From Methylococcaceae bacterium UBA975 (GTDB lineage Bacteria; Pseudomonadota; Gammaproteobacteria; Methylococcales; Cycloclasticaceae), in the NCBI GenBank assembly GCA_002292375.1, contig DBBV01000022.1:1-59274 (forward strand): DNA of 59,274 nucleotides. Direction: 5' to 3'. This document shows, in pieces, positions 24,798 to 33,528 of this stretch. The number at the start of each line of letters is the position of its first letter. Position 1 is the stretch's first letter. The position numbers were made by a program, and so were the translations under genes. The notes under the pieces were generated by a model that was not told the DNA's origin, made no database searches, and was given only the letters and a program-made list of their open reading frames with translations.

Positions 24798-26156
24798 ATG
24801 AAATGTAAAAAATTAGCCTTGGCTTTGGCTGTCTGTAGTAGTTTTTCTTTACCCGCTTTTGCTGGTTCGGAGCTAACCACCTTATTAATGTTGTTACATG
24901 AAAATGGCACTATTTCTAAAGAACAGTATCAACGTGTCTTAGCGGAAGCACAAGCAACAGAACAGAAAACTACGCAGGAAAAACAGGTGCTGCAAAGTCA
25001 GCTCGATAAAGCGAGTAAGGTTGAGGTTAATTTAGAGAAGGGCGGTATTGCAGCGGCAACACGTGACGGCGACTTTACTGCAAAAGTCGGTGGTCGTATG
25101 CAGTTAGATGCCGCTTGGTCTGGTGAAGACAGTTCGAATAGTGGTAGTACATTGGGTGATGGCACCAAATTACGTCGCGCGAGGTTTTACCTAAAAGGCA
25201 CGGTGTATAAAGACTGGTTTTATAAATTTGAATACGACTTTGCCGGCTCGGGTGACACCAAAAAAGGCATTACCGACATTTGGCTAGGTTATAACGGTTT
25301 TGATATGGAAGGCTTGAGCGTAAAAGTGGGTCACTTTAGAGATCCTTTTATGCTGCAAGACGCAGTAAGTGATAACGACACACAATTTACAGAAAGAGCG
25401 TCTATCGATGCCTTTACCGCCGGTCGTCATATCGGTGTGATGGGGAGTGTGGATCGTAAGCATTGGACAGCCGCTGTCGGGGTGTTTGGCGACAGCGCCA
25501 GTAAAGCGGGCGGTTCAGACGATGAAGGCTGGGGCACCGCGGGTCGTGTTACTTGGATGCCGGTAAATGAAACCGGTTCACTAATTCATTTGGGCTTGGC
25601 GGCTGATTACCGGAGTACGCGCGGCGGTGATGTACAGTTTAAGCAACAACCAGAAACGCATGTGTCTGAGGTAAACTTTGTGGATACAGGTGCGCTGACA
25701 GATGTGGATAGTTATTTGACCCTAGGGGCCGAACTTGCAGTAGTTCAAGGTGCCTTTTCTGCGCAAACAGAATACGTACGGACAACACTGGATCGCGATT
25801 TAGCCAGCAACCCGACATTTGATGGCTGGTACGCGCAAGCGGGTTGGTTTTTAACCGGCGAATCGCGCCCGTATACCCATAAAGGTGCTAAATTCAAAGG
25901 TGTTACGCCAAACAATGTTGTTGGCAAAGGCGGCATTGGTGCATGGGAACTTGCACTGCGTTATAGCACCATCGATCTAAGCGATAGCGGCATTATTGGT
26001 GGTGAAATGGATAACGTAACCCTAGGCTTAAACTGGTTCCCAGCACCGGGATTACGCGTGTCAGCAAACTATATAAAAATGTTAGAGATGAACGGTGGCG
26101 TTTACGATAACGAAGAGGCAGACATTATGCAGCTTCGGGCCCAATGGGGGTTTTAA
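24798..26156 (+). CDS. OprP/OprO-type outer-membrane porin
   Basis: A 452-residue outer-membrane protein. A signal peptide (about 1-23, ending LPAFA) is followed by a short coiled-coil stretch (35-75) and a beta-barrel with the KVGGRMQLDAAW strand, RRARFYLKGTVYKDW and a C-terminal Phe (QWGF). This is the phosphate-selective porin (OprP/OprO) family, whose members pass anions, but specificity cannot be read here. The start at 24798 has GGGAA six bases upstream; an ATG at 24786 is less likely. It is under the sigma-54 promoter and is followed by tupA. Confidence 0.88.
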   Translation: MKCKKLALALAVCSSFSLPAFAGSELTTLLMLLHENGTISKEQYQRVLAEAQATEQKTTQEKQVLQSQLDKASKVEVNLEKGGIAAATRDGDFTAKVGGRMQLDAAWSGEDSSNSGSTLGDGTKLRRARFYLKGTVYKDWFYKFEYDFAGSGDTKKGITDIWLGYNGFDMEGLSVKVGHFRDPFMLQDAVSDNDTQFTERASIDAFTAGRHIGVMGSVDRKHWTAAVGVFGDSASKAGGSDDEGWGTAGRVTWMPVNETGSLIHLGLAADYRSTRGGDVQFKQQPETHVSEVNFVDTGALTDVDSYLTLGAELAVVQGAFSAQTEYVRTTLDRDLASNPTFDGWYAQAGWFLTGESRPYTHKGAKFKGVTPNNVVGKGGIGAWELALRYSTIDLSDSGIIGGEMDNVTLGLNWFPAPGLRVSANYIKMLEMNGGVYDNEEADIMQLRAQWGF

Positions 26157-26172
26157 TTAAGTTTAAATGTGC

Positions 26173-26197
26173 AAAGGCGTCATTAACGGCGCCCTTT
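26173..26197 (+). terminator. Weak hairpin between porin and tupA
   Basis: A stem GGCGTC/GGCGCC (26176-26181, 26188-26193, one G-U pair) with loop ATTAAC, followed by CTTTCTAAGG. The T-run is short, so it is more likely a partial terminator or mRNA stabiliser that lowers tupA output relative to porin than a full stop. Confidence 0.35.
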
Positions 26198-26215
26198 CTA
26201 AGGTAAAAAGAATAA

Positions 26216-27028
26216 ATGAACAAAATAACTAACTATATATCGGGTGCTGTTTTTATAGCGGCTATGTTGCTGTCGTCAGGCGGCTGGGCGGAAGGTTCGT
26301 TAAGAATGTCGACCACGACAAGTACCGAAAACTCAGGTTTATTAGCGGTATTAAACCCAGTGTTCGAAGCAAAGTATCAGGTTAAATTAGATGTTATCTC
26401 AGTCGGAACGGGTAAGGCGTTAAAGATTGGTAGCCAAGGTGATGTGGATGTAGTGTTTGTTCACGCACCTGCTGCCGAGTTAGCCTATGTCGCGTCGGGG
26501 GATTTTATTGACCGCGCTGCGGTCATGCATAATGACTTTGTTATTGTCGGACCGGTGAGTGACCCTGCGTCAATTGGGTCGGCTATAACGGCGGCTCAGG
26601 CCTTGCAAAAAATAGCGCATGCAGAAGCAGGTTTTGTTTCTAGAGGCGATGACTCGGGCACACATAAAAAAGAAAAGCTGCTTTGGGAAGCGGCGAAAAT
26701 TAGCCCTTCTGGCTCGTGGTATGCCGAGGCAGGCCAAGGCATGGGCACGGTGTTGAGCATTGCCAATGAAAAGCAGGCGTACGCACTAAGTGACCGTGGT
26801 ACGCAAATTGCGATGGCAGATAAATTATCACTCAAGGTGCTGTTTGAGGGCGATAAGGCCTTGTTTAATCCGTATCACGTGATGGCGGTTAACCCGTCTA
26901 ACCATGCAGGCGTTAATTATGATTTAGCGACTAAATACATTCATTTTGTTACTAGCGCCGAAGGGCAGGCGATTATTGCGGGTTTCAAAAAAGCTGGGCA
27001 GCAATTATTTTATCCTGACGCACGCTAA
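26216..27028 (+). CDS. tupA: TupA-like tungstate-binding periplasmic protein
   Basis: A 270-residue substrate-binding protein with a signal peptide (1-25). The TTTSTENSGLL motif (33-43), then VGTGKALKIG and the SRGDDSGTHKKE segment, are hallmarks of TupA, which binds tungstate with high affinity for the TupABC importer. The TupB permease and TupC ATPase are not in the window; the next gene is a convergent BASS transporter. It shares the sigma-54 promoter with the porin. Another oxyanion as ligand is possible. Confidence 0.85.
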   Translation: MNKITNYISGAVFIAAMLLSSGGWAEGSLRMSTTTSTENSGLLAVLNPVFEAKYQVKLDVISVGTGKALKIGSQGDVDVVFVHAPAAELAYVASGDFIDRAAVMHNDFVIVGPVSDPASIGSAITAAQALQKIAHAEAGFVSRGDDSGTHKKEKLLWEAAKISPSGSWYAEAGQGMGTVLSIANEKQAYALSDRGTQIAMADKLSLKVLFEGDKALFNPYHVMAVNPSNHAGVNYDLATKYIHFVTSAEGQAIIAGFKKAGQQLFYPDAR

Positions 27029-27038
27029 GTTAGCGATC

Positions 27039-27070
27039 AAAAAGCTTGCTAGAGAGTAAGTAGGCTTTTT
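27039..27070. terminator. Bidirectional intrinsic terminator
   Basis: AAAAAGC (27039-27045) pairs with GCTTTTT (27064-27070), extended inward by CTTGCT-type pairs with two G-U wobbles to about 12 bp. It ends with T's on both strands and lies between the convergent tupA and BASS genes. Confidence 0.7.
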
Positions 27071-27080
27071 ATGGGTGGTC

Positions 27081-27986
27081 TTATTTGGCGCGCGACCAAA
27101 TGGCAGCCAATAAGGAGCCACTTAGGTTGTGCCATAAGGAAAACAGGGCGCCGGGTAAGGCCGCGGCAGGTGCAAAATACTTAACCGCCAAGGCAACGGC
27201 TAAGCCTGAATTTTGCATGCCGACTTCGATGGCTAGGGTTTTGCAGGTGCGCTTATCCATCCCAATAATACGTGGAATCCAATAGCCAACGACTAGCCCC
27301 AAGGCGTTATGCAAGGCTACCGCTACCACAAGCAGTATGCCAATCGAGCCGAGTTGTGCTTGGTTGAGTGCAACGATAATAGCAATAATTAAAACGATTG
27401 AAAAAACCGAAACCAAGGGGAAGACTTGTTTTATTCGCCCGAGGTAAGCACTAAAAAAATGATTAATGATAAGCCCGGCTGTGACCGGCAAAATAATGAT
27501 TTTAACGATATCAAGCAGCATCTTCATCGCTGGTACGTCAATTTGTTTACCGAGGTATAACAGGCTTAGTAGTGGCGTTGCTACTACCGCCAGCAGGGTG
27601 GAAAAGGTGGTGATGGTGATCGACAGGGCGACATTGGCTTTAGCCAGATAGCAGATCACATTTGATGCCGTGCCGCCGGGGCTAGCGCCAACGAGAACCA
27701 TGCCGGTTGCTAGCATCAAGGGCAACTGCAAATAAGACGAGAGAGCCCAAGCAAAAAAAGGCATGCATAAAAATTGTATTAAAAGGCCGAGAAAAATAGG
27801 TTTTGGCGACTTTAAAATGGCAAGGAAATCGTCGGTTTTTAAGCTAATCCCCATGCCAAACATCACCAGCCCAAGTAAAAAAAATAAGCTGGGTTTAAGC
27901 GGTGTAAATAGGCCGGGAAAAGCATAGGCTAAGGCCGATAGTAAAATTGCCCACAGAGGGAAAAGTTTGGTGGCTGAGTTTATCAT
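27081..27986 (-). CDS. Bile acid:sodium symporter (BASS) family transporter
   Basis: A 301-residue membrane protein with about ten helices of the SBF/BASS family. The diagnostic GASPGGTASNVICYLAKANVA-like segment (about 98-118) forms the crossed-helix sodium site, and a second half-site is EVGMQNSGLAVALA. Bacterial members import organic anions such as pantoate or pyruvate with sodium. It follows uvrA by 11 bases on the same strand and may be read from it. Substrate unknown. Confidence 0.9.
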   Translation of the reverse strand: MINSATKLFPLWAILLSALAYAFPGLFTPLKPSLFFLLGLVMFGMGISLKTDDFLAILKSPKPIFLGLLIQFLCMPFFAWALSSYLQLPLMLATGMVLVGASPGGTASNVICYLAKANVALSITITTFSTLLAVVATPLLSLLYLGKQIDVPAMKMLLDIVKIIILPVTAGLIINHFFSAYLGRIKQVFPLVSVFSIVLIIAIIVALNQAQLGSIGILLVVAVALHNALGLVVGYWIPRIIGMDKRTCKTLAIEVGMQNSGLAVALAVKYFAPAAALPGALFSLWHNLSGSLLAAIWSRAK

Positions 27987-27997
27987 CTAGCGTTTTG

Positions 27998-30838
27998 TTA
28001 ACCTGTTTGAGTAACAGCTGCTTTGCTTAAAAAATCTTTTAAATAGTGGCCCGTATAGGAATCAGCGTAGCTGGATACGGTTTCTGGGTCGCCTTGGGCG
28101 ATTACTTGGCCGCCCCCATCGCCGCCCTCAGGCCCAATATCAATAACCCAATCGGCGGTTTTAATGACATCGAGGTTGTGCTCGATGATGACCAAGGTGT
28201 TACCGTGATCCCGTAGTTTATGCAGTACACTCAATAATTGTTTAATGTCTGCAAAGTGCAAACCGGTGGTTGGTTCGTCAAGAATATAGAGCGTTTTGCC
28301 GGTATCGCGTTTAGACAATTCACGCGACAACTTGACGCGTTGTGCCTCACCGCCTGATAAGGTGACGGCGTTTTGCCCGAGAGTAATATAGCCTAAACCA
28401 ACTTCCATCAAGGTTTGTAATTTTCTGGAAATAACAGGAACCGCGGAAAAGAATACAGCGGCATCTTCAACGGTCATCGACAGAATTTGGTGAATGGTTT
28501 TACCTTTATAACGAACCTCTAATGTCTCACGATTGTAACGCTGGCCTTTGCAGCTTTCACAATGCACGTAAACGTCGGCGAGAAAGTGCATTTCTACTTT
28601 AATAACGCCATCACCCTTACAGGTTTCACAACGACCGCCTTTGACATTAAAGCTAAACCGCCCTGGGGTATAACCACGAGAACGGGCCTCAGGTGTAGCG
28701 GCAAATAATTCTCTGATCGGGGTAAATAATCCGGTGTAAGTTGCGGGGTTTGAACGCGGCGTTCTACCGATAGGGCTTTGGTCAATATCGACGACTTTAT
28801 CAAGGTGCTCTAGGCCATCTACGCCATCGTTTGCTGCAATAGGCCGCGAGGAGTTATTCAATGTTTTGGCGACAGCCGGGTATAAGGTTTCGTTAATCAG
28901 TGTAGATTTCCCAGACCCCGATACACCCGTGACACAGGTTAGCAAGCCAATGGGAATGTCGACGGTGACGTTTTTTAGGTTGTTTCCACTGGCGTTATTA
29001 ATGCGTAGTAGCTTTGCCGGATCGACAGTGTGGCGCACACTGGGTACGGCGATACATTGCTTACCCGACAGGTATTGACCGGTGGTTGATGCGGGGTTGT
29101 TGATGATGTCTTGCGGGCTGCCCTGGGCGATGATTTGCCCACCGTGAATGCCTGCTTGTGGCCCGATATCAACGACGTGGTCGGCGGCTAAAATAGCATC
29201 TTCATCGTGTTCTACAACAATCACGGTATTGCCGATATCGCGCAAATGAAACAGCGTGTTAATAAGGCGTTGATTGTCGCGTTGGTGTAGGCCGATGGAG
29301 GGCTCGTCTAACACGTACATAACCCCGACCAGACCGGCGCCAATCTGACTGGCGAGGCGAATACGTTGCGCCTCTCCGCCGGACAGGGTGTCGGCACTAC
29401 GGTCGAGGGATAAATAATCCAAGCCCACATTAATCAAAAAATCGAGCCGGGCTTTGATTTCTTTAATTACCTTTTTGGCAATCTCCCCACGGTGACCCGC
29501 GAGTTTTAATGTGGCAAACAAAGCGCTGGCTTTACGAATAGATAAACCGGTAATTTGTGGCAGATTGTGGCTATCAACAAAGACGTGACGCGCAGCCAGG
29601 TTAAGGCGTTGGCCCTGACAATCCGGACAGGCTTTGGTCGATAAATACTTGGCCAATTCGTCGCGTACTGTGCTGGAATCTGTTTCACGATAACGGCGCT
29701 CCATGCTGGGGATAATGCCTTCAAACGGGTGGGTTCTATGGCTTGTTTCACCGCGGCTATTAAGCGTAGCAAAGCGAATGTCTTCCTCAGCGCTGCCAAA
29801 TAAAATGGCTTGTTGAATAGGTTCGGGGTAGGAATCGAATGCCGCTTCGGGGTCAAATTTATAGTGTTTCGCTAGCGACAAGATCATTTGGTAATAATAC
29901 ATATTGCGCTTATCCCATCCGCGCACAGCGCCGCCTGCAAGACTAATGGAGGGACTATGGATTACTTGTGCAGGGTTGATGTATTGTTTGATTCCAAGGC
30001 CGTCGCAGCTTGAACAAGCCCCTTTTGGGCTATTAAATGAGAAGCTGCGAGGCTCAAGTTCACTGATGCTATAGCCGCATTGTGGGCAGGCAAAGCGGGC
30101 AGAAAAAAGAACTTCTTCATCATCGTCGATACTGCTGATAACGGCGATGCCTTCGGCCAGTTTTAACGCCGTTTCAAAAGACTCTGCCAATCGGACTGCC
30201 AGTTCGTCGTTAATTTTAAAACGATCGACAACCACTTCGATGGTGTGCTTCTTTTTTAGCTCTAATACCGGGGCATCGTCTAATTCGACCACGTTGCCAT
30301 CAATTCGCGCGCGAATAAAACCCTGATTACGCAGGTCGTTTAAAATATTAAAGTGTTCGCCTTTACGCTCTTGAACGACAGGGGCTAACAACATCCAGCG
30401 TTTGTCTGGGTTGAGGGCGAGTACCGAATCGACCATTTGGCTAATGGTTTGTGCTTCTAATGAGGTGCCGTGGTCGGGGCACTGAGGAATACCGGTACGA
30501 GCAAACAGCAGGCGTAGGTAATCGTAGATTTCGGTGATCGTCCCTACTGTCGAACGCGGGTTATGCGAAGTGGATTTTTGTTCGATAGAAATGGCGGGTG
30601 ATAAACCTTCGATGTGGTCGACATCGGGCTTTTCCATTACCGATAAAAACTGACGCGCATAGGCCGATAAAGACTCAACATAACGGCGCTGACCTTCAGC
30701 GTAGATGGTGTCAAAGGCTAATGATGACTTGCCCGAACCGGATAAGCCGGTGATGACAATCAGCTTGTCACGGGGTAAATCCAGGTCAATATCTTTTAAG
30801 TTGTGGGTTCTGGCCCCACGAATTTGAATGCTATCCAT
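27998..30838 (-). CDS. uvrA: Excinuclease ABC subunit A
   Basis: A 946-residue DNA damage sensor of nucleotide excision repair. It has two ABC ATPase halves, each with a Walker A (GLSGSGKSS near residue 32, GVSGSGKST near 640) and ABC signature LSGGEAQRI/LSGGEAQRV, and CxxC zinc fingers (CPQC...CSSC; CETC...CESC). Length is normal. It is divergent from the MFS gene that precedes ssb, the conserved gammaproteobacterial order. Only half of an SOS box is seen upstream. Confidence 0.98.
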   Translation of the reverse strand: MDSIQIRGARTHNLKDIDLDLPRDKLIVITGLSGSGKSSLAFDTIYAEGQRRYVESLSAYARQFLSVMEKPDVDHIEGLSPAISIEQKSTSHNPRSTVGTITEIYDYLRLLFARTGIPQCPDHGTSLEAQTISQMVDSVLALNPDKRWMLLAPVVQERKGEHFNILNDLRNQGFIRARIDGNVVELDDAPVLELKKKHTIEVVVDRFKINDELAVRLAESFETALKLAEGIAVISSIDDDEEVLFSARFACPQCGYSISELEPRSFSFNSPKGACSSCDGLGIKQYINPAQVIHSPSISLAGGAVRGWDKRNMYYYQMILSLAKHYKFDPEAAFDSYPEPIQQAILFGSAEEDIRFATLNSRGETSHRTHPFEGIIPSMERRYRETDSSTVRDELAKYLSTKACPDCQGQRLNLAARHVFVDSHNLPQITGLSIRKASALFATLKLAGHRGEIAKKVIKEIKARLDFLINVGLDYLSLDRSADTLSGGEAQRIRLASQIGAGLVGVMYVLDEPSIGLHQRDNQRLINTLFHLRDIGNTVIVVEHDEDAILAADHVVDIGPQAGIHGGQIIAQGSPQDIINNPASTTGQYLSGKQCIAVPSVRHTVDPAKLLRINNASGNNLKNVTVDIPIGLLTCVTGVSGSGKSTLINETLYPAVAKTLNNSSRPIAANDGVDGLEHLDKVVDIDQSPIGRTPRSNPATYTGLFTPIRELFAATPEARSRGYTPGRFSFNVKGGRCETCKGDGVIKVEMHFLADVYVHCESCKGQRYNRETLEVRYKGKTIHQILSMTVEDAAVFFSAVPVISRKLQTLMEVGLGYITLGQNAVTLSGGEAQRVKLSRELSKRDTGKTLYILDEPTTGLHFADIKQLLSVLHKLRDHGNTLVIIEHNLDVIKTADWVIDIGPEGGDGGGQVIAQGDPETVSSYADSYTGHYLKDFLSKAAVTQTG

Positions 30839-30906
30839 CTAACTGTCTAATTTGCTCGCTAAACCTGTTAATATACCCCCCTTTTCACAGGCTGGGCAAA
30901 GTAATT

Positions 30907-32289
30907 ATGGCTGATTCTTCTAGCCAATCATTGATGAGCGATCGAGAAAAAAAGGCGAGCTTGGGTTTAGCCGGTATTTTTTCGATGCGCATGTTGGGTT
31001 TGTTTATGATTTTGCCGGTGATGTCGCTGTATGCCGAAAACCTCGATGGTGTGACGCCTTTATTGTTAGGTTTGGCGATCAGCGTTTATGGCTTAACTCA
31101 GGCTTTATTACAAATTCCTTTTGGATTATTGTCGGACCGTTTTGGACGTAAAAAAATCATTACGATAGGTCTACTGCTGTTTGTATTGGGTAGTGTCGTT
31201 GCCGCTTTATCGACGACTATCGTCGGTATTATTATAGGTCGGGCCTTGCAAGGGAGTGGAGCAGTAGCGGCGGCGGTCATGGCCTTGGCGGCCGATCTCA
31301 CGTCGGAACAAAATCGCACAAAAATCATGGCCTCCATCGGCATAAGTATCGGTATCTCATTCGGTGTTGCTATGGTGATTGGACCTTTATTGGCATCGGT
31401 TGTTGGGCTGCAGGGTATTTTTTGGTTTACTGCCGGCTTGGCGCTTATGGGTATTGTTATTCTGTTTAAGGTGGTGCCGCAACCTACGACGGTGTCGGTG
31501 CACAAGGACGCAGAACCGGTGCCCGCCTTAATGGGTAAAGTACTAAAAGACAGTCAATTATTACGTTTAGATTTTGGTATCTTCTGTTTGCATTTAGTGA
31601 TGACGGCGATGTTCGTGGTATTGCCTCTATTTATGCGTGGCAAGTTGGCGATAGCGGCAGAAGATCATTGGTTGGTGTATTTGCCGGTGTTGGGCTTGTC
31701 GGTTATAGCAATGATACCGTTCATCATTTTGGCTGAAAAAAAACGACAAATGAAAACGGTTTTTGTCGGCGCAGTCGCGACCTTATCCATGGCTTGTTTT
31801 GGCCTGTATTTATTTGCGGACACGTTGTGGGGACTGGTAGCGGCGTTGTTTGTGTTTTTTACCGCATTTAATTTACTGGAAGCCAGTTTACCGTCGTTGA
31901 TTTCTAAAATTGCCTTTGCTGGTGGTAAGGGAACGGCAATGGGCGTGTACTCAAGTGCACAATTTTTTGGTGCCTTTTGTGGCGGCTTATGCGGTGGTCT
32001 AATTTGGGATGCGTTTGGTTTATCCGAGGTATTCTTGTTTTGTGCCTTGGTGCTTGTACTTTGGTTGCTGGTAGCCTTTAGCATGAAGGCGCCACGGCAT
32101 ATGACGAGTTTACTCAAACATATAGAGCTGGAAACTACTGCACAAGCAAAAGAAATTACTGATAAGCTATTAGCGGTAAGGGGGGTGCTTGACGTGGGTG
32201 TTTCGCTAGATGACTCAACGGCTTATTTAAAAGTGGACACTGAGCTATTGGACCAGCAAGCACTGGATGCTATTATTCCCTCATCATAA
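30907..32289 (+). CDS. MFS transporter, YajR-like with C-terminal YAM domain
   Basis: A 460-residue major facilitator protein with 12 helices. The loop 2-3 motif DRFGRKK is present near residue 77. After the last helix a soluble ferredoxin-like domain of about 65 residues (395-460, GVLDVGVSLDDSTAYLKV) matches the C-terminal YAM domain of E. coli YajR. Its place between uvrA and ssb is conserved in pseudomonads. Substrate is unknown; drug efflux is often assumed. Confidence 0.85.
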   Translation: MADSSSQSLMSDREKKASLGLAGIFSMRMLGLFMILPVMSLYAENLDGVTPLLLGLAISVYGLTQALLQIPFGLLSDRFGRKKIITIGLLLFVLGSVVAALSTTIVGIIIGRALQGSGAVAAAVMALAADLTSEQNRTKIMASIGISIGISFGVAMVIGPLLASVVGLQGIFWFTAGLALMGIVILFKVVPQPTTVSVHKDAEPVPALMGKVLKDSQLLRLDFGIFCLHLVMTAMFVVLPLFMRGKLAIAAEDHWLVYLPVLGLSVIAMIPFIILAEKKRQMKTVFVGAVATLSMACFGLYLFADTLWGLVAALFVFFTAFNLLEASLPSLISKIAFAGGKGTAMGVYSSAQFFGAFCGGLCGGLIWDAFGLSEVFLFCALVLVLWLLVAFSMKAPRHMTSLLKHIELETTAQAKEITDKLLAVRGVLDVGVSLDDSTAYLKVDTELLDQQALDAIIPSS

Positions 32290-32326
32290 AACGAGCCCAT
32301 AGGGCCTAATAAAATCGGAGCATGAC

Positions 32327-32788
32327 ATGGCAAGTAGAGGCGTAAATAAAGTAATTTTGGTGGGTAATTTGGGCAAAGACCCTGATATTCGTTATATGCC
32401 GAATGGCGCAGCGGTAACGAGTATAACCGTAGCGACATCAGACAGCTGGAAAGATAAATCAACAGGTCAGCCAGTAGAAAAAACCGAATGGCACAATGTG
32501 GTTTTTTATAGAAAGCTGGCGGAAATAGCCGGTCAGTATCTAAAGAAAGGCTCCAAGGTGTATATCGAAGGCTCGTTAAAAACCAGTAAATGGCAAGATA
32601 AAGAAACCGGTAATGATCGCTATAAAACCGAGATCGTGGCTAATGAAATGCAAATGCTAGACAGCCGAGGTGGTGGTTCAACTGAATTTTCGCCGTCTTC
32701 ATCACAAGGGACAAACGATAATTTTAAAGGGGCGCCCGCGCAACCGTCTGCTGCGATGGATGATTTTGATGATGATATTCCGTTTTAG
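32327..32788 (+). CDS. ssb: Single-stranded DNA-binding protein
   Basis: A 153-residue SSB: OB fold in residues 1-110 with the N terminus RGVNKVILVGNLGKDPD, a disordered Ser/Gln/Gly linker (115-143), and the acidic C-terminal tip DDDIPF that binds partner repair and replication proteins. The ATG at 32327 follows CGGAG. It ends at a strong two-way terminator. Confidence 0.98.
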   Translation: MASRGVNKVILVGNLGKDPDIRYMPNGAAVTSITVATSDSWKDKSTGQPVEKTEWHNVVFYRKLAEIAGQYLKKGSKVYIEGSLKTSKWQDKETGNDRYKTEIVANEMQMLDSRGGGSTEFSPSSSQGTNDNFKGAPAQPSAAMDDFDDDIPF

Positions 32789-32803
32789 AGGTTAGCTGAA
32801 AAC

Positions 32804-32832
32804 AAAAAAGCCCCTTAAAAGGGGCTTTTTTT
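32804..32832. terminator. Bidirectional intrinsic terminator
   Basis: AGCCCC (32809-32814) and GGGGCT (32821-32826) with loop TTAAAA, flanked by A's and T's, form a terminator for both ssb and the convergent lipoprotein gene. Confidence 0.9.
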
Positions 32833-32850
32833 ATAACGTAAACGAGAAGC

Positions 32851-33381
32851 TTATTGCATTAAGTTGTTTAACGCGCCTTTGGCGTCTTCAACGGCGGTAG
32901 ATGCCTTTTCTTCTGCAGCGCTTTCGCTAGCTTGTTCGGCCGCTGCTTCCATCGCTGCGTCAGTGCTGGTGGTTTCTGTCGTGGCTTCTGCTGCCATCGC
33001 TTTAACGCTGTCCACAGCATCAGTCGTCTTTTGAACCACTATTTCTGCACCGGCTTCAAGTTTTTCCATCGCAGAGCCTGCCATTTCTGTACTGGCTTCG
33101 CCCACAGCGTTCGCTGTCTCAGTGGTGACTTGTACAGCAGAATCCACCATGTTTGATGTGGTATCAACGGTTGCGTCCATCGCAGATGAAGCAGCTTCAG
33201 TTGTAGACTCAGCCGCGTTAGACGTTGCCTCAGCGGCGTCATTAGCCATCACTTTTGCTGAGTCGATAGCGCTAGATGTTGATTCTTTGACGGCATTGCT
33301 GGCTTTTTCTGCTTCTTCACAGCCGGTTAAAAATAGGGTGCTTACTAAAAGTGTAGATAAAACGAGTGTTGAATATTTCAT
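32851..33381 (-). CDS. Low-complexity alpha-helical lipoprotein, LEA-like
   Basis: A 176-residue lipoprotein with a lipobox LTGC (lipidated C21). The mature chain is almost entirely Ala, Ser, Thr, Glu, Val and Asp, with loosely repeated elements such as SNAAEST, SSAMDAT, TTSNMVDSA and ETANAVGEAS, about 11 residues apart. It has no Trp, Pro or Cys after the lipobox and would form long amphipathic helices, as in LEA-like or Lpp-like proteins. Function unknown; stress protection or envelope spacing are guesses. Long frames on the other strand here are composition artefacts. Confidence 0.75.
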   Translation of the reverse strand: MKYSTLVLSTLLVSTLFLTGCEEAEKASNAVKESTSSAIDSAKVMANDAAEATSNAAESTTEAASSAMDATVDTTSNMVDSAVQVTTETANAVGEASTEMAGSAMEKLEAGAEIVVQKTTDAVDSVKAMAAEATTETTSTDAAMEAAAEQASESAAEEKASTAVEDAKGALNNLMQ

Positions 33382-33528
33382 ACTGTCCCCTGGGTTATTT
33401 TATTAATGGAGTCGGTCATTATCCTTAAAGCGTAACAGACCTTGCATTATAATGAGGTCTTTAACGTTAATACAAGCTGAATAGAGTGGCTTGTTATACA
33501 ATTGAAAATCAAACCAAACACATACAAT

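Noticed and set aside
30841..30906. Possible SOS box upstream of uvrA (CTGTTAATATAC)
   Set aside because: Only the left half matches CTGT-N8-ACAG; the right half reads CCCC, so LexA control is not supported.
33122..33406. Plus-strand reading frame opposite the low-complexity lipoprotein
   Set aside because: It mirrors the repetitive Ala/Ser/Thr codons of the lipoprotein, has no Shine-Dalgarno and resembles no protein family.
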